Assembly: GCA_000719105.1 (NCBI GenBank)
Contig: JODX01000005.1
Span: 248,001-312,000 of the forward strand
Length of the DNA: 64,000 bases
Direction: 5' to 3'
DNA from: Streptomyces sclerotialus
GTDB taxonomy: Bacteria > Actinomycetota > Actinomycetes > Streptomycetales > Streptomycetaceae
Shown here: piece by piece, positions 58,164 through 64,000 of the stretch
Position numbering within the stretch: the first letter of the stretch is position 1
Layout of the letters: every line of letters begins with the position of its first letter
Notes under the pieces: generated by a model
The model's input: only the letters and a program-made list of their open reading frames with translations
What the model was told of the DNA's origin: nothing
Databases searched by the model: none
Program-made: the position numbers and the translations under genes

Positions 58164-59782
58164 AGGACGGCGTGAACGGTGTCGCCCTCACCGTCTTCAT
58201 CCTCTTCTTCGTGGCCGTCACGGTCATGGGCTTCCTCGCCGCCCGCTGGCGCAAGGCCGAGAACGAGCACAGCCTCGACGAATGGGGCCTCGGCGGGCGG
58301 TCGTTCGGCACCTGGGTCACCTGGTTCCTGCTCGGCGGCGACCTCTACACCGCGTACACCTTCGTGGCGGTCCCGGCGGCAATCTACGCGGCGGGCGCGT
58401 CCGGCTTCTTCGCCGTGCCGTACACCATCCTCGTCTACCCGCTGATCTTCACCTTCCTGCCCCGGCTGTGGTCGGTGTCGCACAAGCACGGGTACGTCAC
58501 GACCTCCGACTTCGTGCGCGGGCGCTTCGGCTCCAAGGGCCTGTCGCTGGCGGTGGCGCTGACCGGTCTGCTGGCCACGATGCCGTACATCGCGCTCCAG
58601 CTCGTCGGCATCCAGGCGGTGCTGGACGTGATGGGCGTGGGCGGCGGCGAGGACACCCACTGGTTCATCAAGGACCTGCCGCTGCTGATCGCCTTCGGTG
58701 TGCTCGCGGCGTACACGTACTCGTCCGGGCTGCGCGCCCCCGCGCTGATCGCGTTCGTGAAGGACACGCTGATCTACCTCGTCATCGCGGTGGCGATCAT
58801 CTACATCCCGATCAAGCTGGGCGGCTTCGACGCGATCTTCGACGCGGCGGGCAAGGCGTTCGGCGAGACCAACCCGGCGACGGGCGCGCCGCGCGGCGCC
58901 CTGGTCCCGAACGAGGCCGGCCAGTGGACGTACGCCACCCTGGCCCTGGGCTCGGCGCTCGCGCTCTTCATGTACCCGCACTCGATCACGGCGACGCTGT
59001 CCTCGCGCAGCCGTGAGGTGATCCGCCGCAACACCACGATCCTGCCGCTGTACTCCCTGATGCTGGGTCTGCTCGCGCTGCTGGGCTTCATGGCGATCGC
59101 GGCCGGCATCAAGGTGCAGAACGGCCAGCTGGCCATCCCGCAGCTCTTCGAGACCATGTTCCCGGACTGGTTCGCGGGCGTGGCCTTCGCGGCGATCGGC
59201 ATCGGCGCGCTGGTCCCGGCGGCCATCATGTCGATCGCGGCCGCGAACCTCTTCACCCGCAACATCTACAAGGACTTCATCAAGCGGGACGCCACGCCCG
59301 AGCAGGAGACCAAGGTCTCCAAGCTGGTGTCGCTGCTGGTGAAGGTGGGCGCACTCGTCTTCGTCCTGACCATGGACAAGACGGTCGCCATCAACTTCCA
59401 GCTGCTCGGCGGCATCTGGATCCTGCAGACCTTCCCGGCGCTGGTGGGCGGCCTGTTCACGCGCTGGTTCCACCGCTGGGCGCTGCTCGGCGGCTGGGCG
59501 GTCGGCATGCTGTACGGCACGATCGCCGCGTACAACGTCTCCTCGCCGACCCAGGCGCACTTCGGCGGCTCCTCGGCGGAGATCCCCGGCATCGGGCACA
59601 TCGGCTACATCGGTCTGACGGCCTTCGTGCTCAACGTCGTCGTCACGGTCGTCCTCACCTTCGTCCTGCGGGCGCTCAAGGCCCCCGACGGCATCGACGA
59701 GACGAAGCCGGAGGACTACACGGCGGACGCGGGCGACGCCGGCGTCTCCGTGGAGCTGCCGAAGGTGGGCACCGGGCACTGA
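58160..59782 (+). CDS. Monocarboxylate / sodium solute symporter (MctP-like)
   Basis: A 540-aa SSS-family transporter with about 13 helices. EWGLGGRSFGTWVTWFLLGGDLYTAYTF at the N-terminus matches MctP-type monocarboxylate permeases, which take up pyruvate, lactate or acetate. GFMAIAAGIK and LVPAAIMSIAAANLFTRNIYKDF are conserved. It is translationally coupled to the DUF3311 gene. With cstA next door, this region looks devoted to small carbon-acid uptake. Confidence 0.93.
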   Translation: MKDGVNGVALTVFILFFVAVTVMGFLAARWRKAENEHSLDEWGLGGRSFGTWVTWFLLGGDLYTAYTFVAVPAAIYAAGASGFFAVPYTILVYPLIFTFLPRLWSVSHKHGYVTTSDFVRGRFGSKGLSLAVALTGLLATMPYIALQLVGIQAVLDVMGVGGGEDTHWFIKDLPLLIAFGVLAAYTYSSGLRAPALIAFVKDTLIYLVIAVAIIYIPIKLGGFDAIFDAAGKAFGETNPATGAPRGALVPNEAGQWTYATLALGSALALFMYPHSITATLSSRSREVIRRNTTILPLYSLMLGLLALLGFMAIAAGIKVQNGQLAIPQLFETMFPDWFAGVAFAAIGIGALVPAAIMSIAAANLFTRNIYKDFIKRDATPEQETKVSKLVSLLVKVGALVFVLTMDKTVAINFQLLGGIWILQTFPALVGGLFTRWFHRWALLGGWAVGMLYGTIAAYNVSSPTQAHFGGSSAEIPGIGHIGYIGLTAFVLNVVVTVVLTFVLRALKAPDGIDETKPEDYTADAGDAGVSVELPKVGTGH

Positions 59783-59824
59783 GCCCGGGGCCCTTGGCTC
59801 CAGCTCTTGGCTCTCAGCCCTTAC

Positions 59825-59867
59825 GAGGCCGCCGTTCTCCCTGGATCTCCGGGAGGGCGGCGGCCTC
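59825..59867. terminator. Terminator after the symporter gene
   Basis: A 9-bp outer stem (59825-59833 with 59859-59867) with an inner CTCCC/GGGAG pairing, between two convergent genes. Confidence 0.7.
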
Positions 59868-59877
59868 GTGCCGCTGC

Positions 59878-60159
59878 TCACCTGCGCCGTACCGCTGCGA
59901 GGCTGAGGACGGCACAGATCGCACTGATGACGGTGGCGAACGTGTTCAGTCTGTCCTTCTCGATCAGCAGGCACAGCGTGACGGCCACCGCAGTGATGAG
60001 GACGAGAAGCAGGTACTGGCCGTACGCACGGCGCCGAGGCGTCCGTGGCTTCGAGACCCCGGGCTTCCGATGACCACGCCTCAGGAAGGTCGGTGTCCGG
60101 GACGGGCGAGGGCCGTCGGGCAGTTCGGAGGGGCGGGTCGGCCGGGGATGTCCAGGCAT
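59878..60159 (-). CDS. Small membrane protein of unknown function
   Basis: A 93-aa protein. The first half is Pro/Arg-rich and basic; two hydrophobic helices follow (about 48-66 and 72-88), ending in AAVRRR. ATG 60159 has a GAGGTGAG site, better than the upstream alternative. No recognised family. It may be transcribed with the STAND gene upstream on the same strand, 175 bases away. Confidence 0.6.
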   Translation of the reverse strand: MPGHPRPTRPSELPDGPRPSRTPTFLRRGHRKPGVSKPRTPRRRAYGQYLLLVLITAVAVTLCLLIEKDRLNTFATVISAICAVLSLAAVRRR

Positions 60160-60334
60160 GGTGGAACTCACCTCGAGGAGGAGGGGAACGGAGAAGCCGG
60201 TCACCGACAGTGCGGTTCGGTGCGCTCAACGTAACCATGCCGCACTCGGGATTCCGCACCGAACGATGCCCGCGGAGATTGCCAGTCCTCCGGCAGGTTG
60301 CCTCCGCCGACGGGGCAACCTGCCGGAGACAACC

Positions 60335-63300
60335 TCAAGCACCGGTGCAGGGACGCGAGTCCGCACTCTGAGCGGTCAGCGACCTCCACTCGCCGGCAGT
60401 GCCGGGACCCACCCCCGCACAGATGCGGGCTTCGGCGGACTCCGTGCCCAGGCCCCAACGGCGCAGGGTCCCGTCCTCGCCGACGCTGACGACCACACGG
60501 TCGTCCAGGGCGAACGCGGCACCGCGCACCTTCCCGGTGTGTCCGGTCAGTTGGGCGTACGGGCCCCACGTTCCGTCGTCCCTGTGCCGCCAGATGCGTA
60601 CGGTGCCGTCGCGGGACGCCGTGACCAGCGACCGCCCGTTGGCGGAGAAGTCGACGGAGACGACGGGGCCGGTGTGCCCGTACAGGCGGGACACCTTCTC
60701 GCGCCGCCGGGTGTGCCAGATCTCGACGATGTGGTCGCGACCGGCCGAGGCCAGCAGTTCACCGTCCCGCGAGTAGGCGAGGTCGAAGATCGAGTCCGTG
60801 CTTTCCCTGGGGCGCTCCCGCAGTCGCCCACCGGGCCACGTCCGGAGCGTGACCATGTTGTCCTGACCGGCCGAGGCCAGCAGCGGCTCCCCGGCCCCGG
60901 GGGACAGGGCCAGGGCCCAGATGTCCGGTGCGCGGACCCGCATCACCGTCTGCCGGGAGGACGGCAGGTCCCAGATACGGATGGTGTCGTCCCAGCCTCC
61001 GCTGATCACCTTGTTGCCATCAGGGGTGAAGGTCACGGCGAGCACCTCACGCTCGTGGCCTCTCAGGGTGCTGCCGGACTGTGTGCCGTCCCGCGTGTTC
61101 CACACCGTGACGGTGCGGTCCTTGCCGGCCACGGCCAGACGCCTCCCGTCACCGCTGAAGGCCAGGCTCGTGATTTCGTCGTCGGCGGCGTGGAAGCTCC
61201 TGCGGGGCGAGTTGCCCTCCGCACCCCACAAGGCAACCCGGCCCTTGGTGTCACCGACCGCGTACAGGTCGCTCCGCGGCGCCCGGGCCAGCGCCGTCAT
61301 CGGTGCCGTGCCGGTGCGGACCGGACTGTCCGCGAGGTGCCACACCATGAGCTGCCCGTCCTCACTGCCGGTGATCAGGGTGGAGCCGTCCCGGATGACC
61401 GCGAGCGCGTTCACCGGTCCCGTGTGTCCGGTGATCGGCAAGGGGACCCGGGTCCCGGAGAGATCCCGGACCATGGCCGTGTTGTCCTGGCCGGCGGTCA
61501 CGACCGTGCCGTCGGCGGCCACGGCCACGTCCATCACCGAGTCGCCGTGGTCCGGTGCGAGGGGCCGCGCCCCTCCCGTACGGAGGTCCCAGACCTGCAC
61601 GGAGTCGTCGAAGCTGCCACCGACGAGCTTCCGCCCGTCCGTGCTGAACCTCAGGGCCCTCACCGGGCCACCGGGACGGTCCGCCAACCGCTCGCTCTCC
61701 GAGCCGTCCGAGGGATCGAGCAGGGCGACCCGGCGCTCCGTCCCGTCGTCGTCCTTGTTCCTCCCTCCGCCCACGGCGAGGGTGCCGTCGGCCGGGCTGA
61801 CGGCGAGCGCGCGTACGGGACCCGGCGCGTCCTGCCCGCCGGGCCGGTGCTCCCAGTCCGCTTCCTCGTAGGGCGGCAGCCAGGACCGCACCACTCCGTC
61901 GCCGCCGGCGGTGAACAGACGCCGGCCGGACGGCGCGAAGGCCACGCGCATGTCCGTGTCCTCGTGATGGAGGTTCTGGTGTCCGGCACGTAGCCGCTGC
62001 GGCTTCCAGGACCGGTCGTAGAGCCACACATCGCCGTCCTTCCAGGCGGCGGCGAGCAGCTTCCCGTCCGCACTCCAGGAGAGGGAGACGAGCCGTCCCT
62101 CCGCGCCGGACGGCGCGCTGCGCTCGTGGGTCGAGCGGGCGTGGGGATCGGTACGGGGATTCCACCAGCGGATCGTCCCGTCCTCACCGCCCCACGCCAC
62201 GGCGGAGCCGTCACCGCTGCCGGCAAGCGCCGCGACGGGTGTTCCGGCCTCGACCCGGCGTTCGCTCCAGACCGGCTGCACACTGCTCAGCAGGGCGCTC
62301 CGGCTGTCCGCCGAGGCTTCCTTCCTGAAGGCCGCGACCGCGAGCCGGGCCGACAACGACGGTGCGGATCCCGCCAGCGCCATCGCCTGGTTCGCCAGGC
62401 GTTGCGCCACGGCCGTGTGCTCCGCCTGCTGCTGCTTGCCCAGCAGATACGTGGTCATCGTCGTTCCGCTCACCACCAGCAGCATCACCGACCCCAGACT
62501 CAGCAACCACCTCAACCGCCGACGCCAGATCCTCCGTTCCGCCCGCTGCACGCTCGCCGCCAGGAACTCCCGCTGCACGCGCCCCAGCTCGTCCGGATGC
62601 CGGTTCGCCCAGTCCCGCAGGGTGGCCAGCCCGCGGTCGCGAAGCAGCTCCTCCGGGTCCCTGCCCGACTGTGCCCACCGGTCGGCTGCCCCGGCGAGAT
62701 CGCGGCCCGACTTCCGCATCAGCTGCTCCTGGGTGACCCACTGCCGCAGCCGCTCCCAGGCGCCCAGCAGCGCCTCGTGGGCGATCTCCACACTGGCCTC
62801 GCCGTCCGGATCGTGGCCGATGGTGAGCAGCCGCGCGCGGGTGAACTCCTCGATGACGTCGAAGGCCTCGCGGTCGCTCCCGGGCAGCTGGGCGATCAGT
62901 CGCGGTCGGGCGATGCGCCGCCGGGTGCCGCTGTCGGCCTCGCCGAGCTGGGCGAGCCGCACGAAGGCGTACGCGGCGATGCGCTGCTGTCGCGGATCGA
63001 GCCGGAGATACGTCGTCTCGGCGGTGCGGGCCAGCGCCTCCTTGACGCCGCCGGCCCGGAGATAGCCGTCGAGGGTCAGCCGGTCGCCCTCCCGGTGCCG
63101 CCAGGTCTCCTGCAGGGCATGGGCGAGCAGCGGCAACGCACCCGGGGACCGGCCCTGTTCCGCGGCCCACGGCCCGTTGAGGGTGCCGAGGTGGGCGAGG
63201 AGGGTACGGACGAGCGCGTCCTCGACCTCCAGCCCGGCGTCCTCGGCCGGCTCCACGATCGCGGCACGCAGCTCGGCCTCGGTCATGGGTTCGAGCAGAT

Positions 63301-64000
63301 AGGCACCTGTCCGGAGGGCCCGGGTGAGGCCGGGGTGGGCCAGGCAGCGGCCGAAGAAGTCCGCCCGCAGACCAGCGACCACGAGGGCGGCCGCGGGTCT
63401 CTCGGCCTCTGCCGTGGAGAGCACGGACAGTGCGTCGAGAAACGCCGCCCTCTCCGCCACGTCCGTGCAGAGGGTGAAGATCTCCTCCAGCTGATCGACG
63501 ACGACGGCCGTACGGAACGGCTGTCCGCCCGGTCCGGCCGTCCGCAGGTCGTCCGCGCATCGCTCAGGTGCGTCCCGCAACTGTTCGTGTACGGCATCGG
63601 GTTCCGTGCCGGCGACGGCGGCGAGTTCCCGCGCGAGCCGGGTCAGTGGACGCTCACCCGGGGTGAACCGCACCACCGTCCAGTCGCGCGTCCCGCCCAG
63701 CCGTCCCTCCCTCAGAGCGGGTACGAGTCCGGCGTACAGCAGTGAGGACTTGCCCGCTCCCGACGGTGCGACGACCAGGTGCGGGCCGCCGCGCGTGAGC
63801 CGGCCGTCGAGTTCGGCCAGCAGCCCGGAGACCGCCGCGTCACGGCCGCGGAACCAGCGGGCGTGTTCCGGTGCGTAAGGGGCGAGGCCGGGATAGGGAC
63901 ACGGGGCGCCGATGGACGGTACGTCGTCCGTCCCCGGCCTGGCCAGCAACCACAGGTCCAGCAGTCGCCCCTTCGAGCCGAAATACCGGTCGAGGGCCTC
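60335..64000 (-). CDS. STAND NTPase with 14 WD40 repeats (5' end beyond the window)
   Basis: At least 1220 residues are in view. The frame stays open to base 64000 and its most upstream residues, such as GRLLDLWLLARPG, resemble the end of an N-terminal helix-turn-helix domain, so the start is missing. An nSTAND-type ATPase follows (CPYPGLAPYAPEHARWFRGRD, P-loop GAGKSSLLYAGL, Walker B-like AVVVDQLEEIFTL), then a helical region, one membrane helix (LLSLGSVMLLVVSGTTMTTYLL) and about 14 WD40 repeats ending in W-D, W-H or W-N dipeptides, probably two seven-bladed propellers. Such proteins act as signal-sensing switches in defence, death or development; the role here is unknown. Confidence 0.9.
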   Translation of the reverse strand, partial: EALDRYFGSKGRLLDLWLLARPGTDDVPSIGAPCPYPGLAPYAPEHARWFRGRDAAVSGLLAELDGRLTRGGPHLVVAPSGAGKSSLLYAGLVPALREGRLGGTRDWTVVRFTPGERPLTRLARELAAVAGTEPDAVHEQLRDAPERCADDLRTAGPGGQPFRTAVVVDQLEEIFTLCTDVAERAAFLDALSVLSTAEAERPAAALVVAGLRADFFGRCLAHPGLTRALRTGAYLLEPMTEAELRAAIVEPAEDAGLEVEDALVRTLLAHLGTLNGPWAAEQGRSPGALPLLAHALQETWRHREGDRLTLDGYLRAGGVKEALARTAETTYLRLDPRQQRIAAYAFVRLAQLGEADSGTRRRIARPRLIAQLPGSDREAFDVIEEFTRARLLTIGHDPDGEASVEIAHEALLGAWERLRQWVTQEQLMRKSGRDLAGAADRWAQSGRDPEELLRDRGLATLRDWANRHPDELGRVQREFLAASVQRAERRIWRRRLRWLLSLGSVMLLVVSGTTMTTYLLGKQQQAEHTAVAQRLANQAMALAGSAPSLSARLAVAAFRKEASADSRSALLSSVQPVWSERRVEAGTPVAALAGSGDGSAVAWGGEDGTIRWWNPRTDPHARSTHERSAPSGAEGRLVSLSWSADGKLLAAAWKDGDVWLYDRSWKPQRLRAGHQNLHHEDTDMRVAFAPSGRRLFTAGGDGVVRSWLPPYEEADWEHRPGGQDAPGPVRALAVSPADGTLAVGGGRNKDDDGTERRVALLDPSDGSESERLADRPGGPVRALRFSTDGRKLVGGSFDDSVQVWDLRTGGARPLAPDHGDSVMDVAVAADGTVVTAGQDNTAMVRDLSGTRVPLPITGHTGPVNALAVIRDGSTLITGSEDGQLMVWHLADSPVRTGTAPMTALARAPRSDLYAVGDTKGRVALWGAEGNSPRRSFHAADDEITSLAFSGDGRRLAVAGKDRTVTVWNTRDGTQSGSTLRGHEREVLAVTFTPDGNKVISGGWDDTIRIWDLPSSRQTVMRVRAPDIWALALSPGAGEPLLASAGQDNMVTLRTWPGGRLRERPRESTDSIFDLAYSRDGELLASAGRDHIVEIWHTRRREKVSRLYGHTGPVVSVDFSANGRSLVTASRDGTVRIWRHRDDGTWGPYAQLTGHTGKVRGAAFALDDRVVVSVGEDGTLRRWGLGTESAEARICAGVGPGTAGEWRSLTAQSADSRPCTGA

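Overview
The window is high-GC actinobacterial DNA with GC-rich third codon positions, frequent GTG starts and strong GGAGG-type ribosome binding sites. Gene content and order point clearly to a Streptomyces chromosome, core region: lon, kgd, sodN/sodX, ushX-sigH, wblE, and nagB-dasD-dasC-dasB-dasA-dasR match the familiar Streptomyces layout. The right edge cuts a gene (its 5' end lies beyond base 64000); the left edge cuts nothing obvious.

Layout. 0.1-6.5 kb: secreted GH25 lysozyme, Lon protease (with HspR-type and ClgR-type sites upstream), a spermidine-synthase-like protein and an OmpR-type two-component pair. 6.9-10.7 kb: kgd, the fused E1/E2-like 2-oxoglutarate dehydrogenase. 10.8-22.4 kb: an accessory block of seven genes all on the minus strand, apparently one operon read from 22.4 down to 10.8 kb: a Trypco1-like small protein, a trypsin-VMAP-C protease, a MoxR AAA ATPase, a vWA/SAV_2336-type protein with TPR-like C-terminus, an 84-aa precursor-like peptide, an HExxH peptide-hydroxylase-like enzyme, and a TIR-NB-ARC-TPR protein. 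This looks like a vWA-MoxR ternary conflict system joined to a RiPP-like peptide-modification module of the FxSxx-COOH kind, but without the radical SAM enzyme.

22.5-28.2 kb: DUF6104-like small protein, DUF4097 plus PadR regulator, an HTH/Clp-N pair with two palindromic operators, a zinc-type dehydrogenase and malic enzyme. 28.8-34.4 kb: polar amino acid ABC transporter, methyltransferase, CGNR regulator, and the nickel superoxide dismutase pair sodX/sodN. 34.2-37.9 kb: a family 2B encapsulin (HK97-fold shell protein with an inserted cyclic-nucleotide-binding domain) followed by a polyprenyl diphosphate synthase whose disordered N-terminus fits a cargo-loading segment; then GNAT and zinc-ribbon genes. 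38.2-41.8 kb: amidase, PLP enzyme, CPA1 antiporter and a divergent UBP zinc finger protein.

42.0-47.6 kb: stress and development regulators ushX (anti-sigma) and sigH, diacylglycerol-kinase-like enzyme, wblE, and a PdtaS-like sensor kinase. 48.2-55.1 kb: the N-acetylglucosamine / chitin-oligomer uptake and control locus (nagB, dasD, dasC, dasB, dasA, dasR) with five recognisable DasR (dre) sites. 55.1-59.8 kb: a 92-bp tandem repeat copying the end of dasR, then two carbon-uptake units, cstA-ybdD-like and DUF3311-mctP-like. 59.9-64 kb: a small membrane protein and a large STAND ATPase with about 14 WD40 repeats, cut by the window edge.

The two systems most worth attention are the 10.8-22.4 kb conflict/RiPP-like operon and the encapsulin-prenyl synthase pair.
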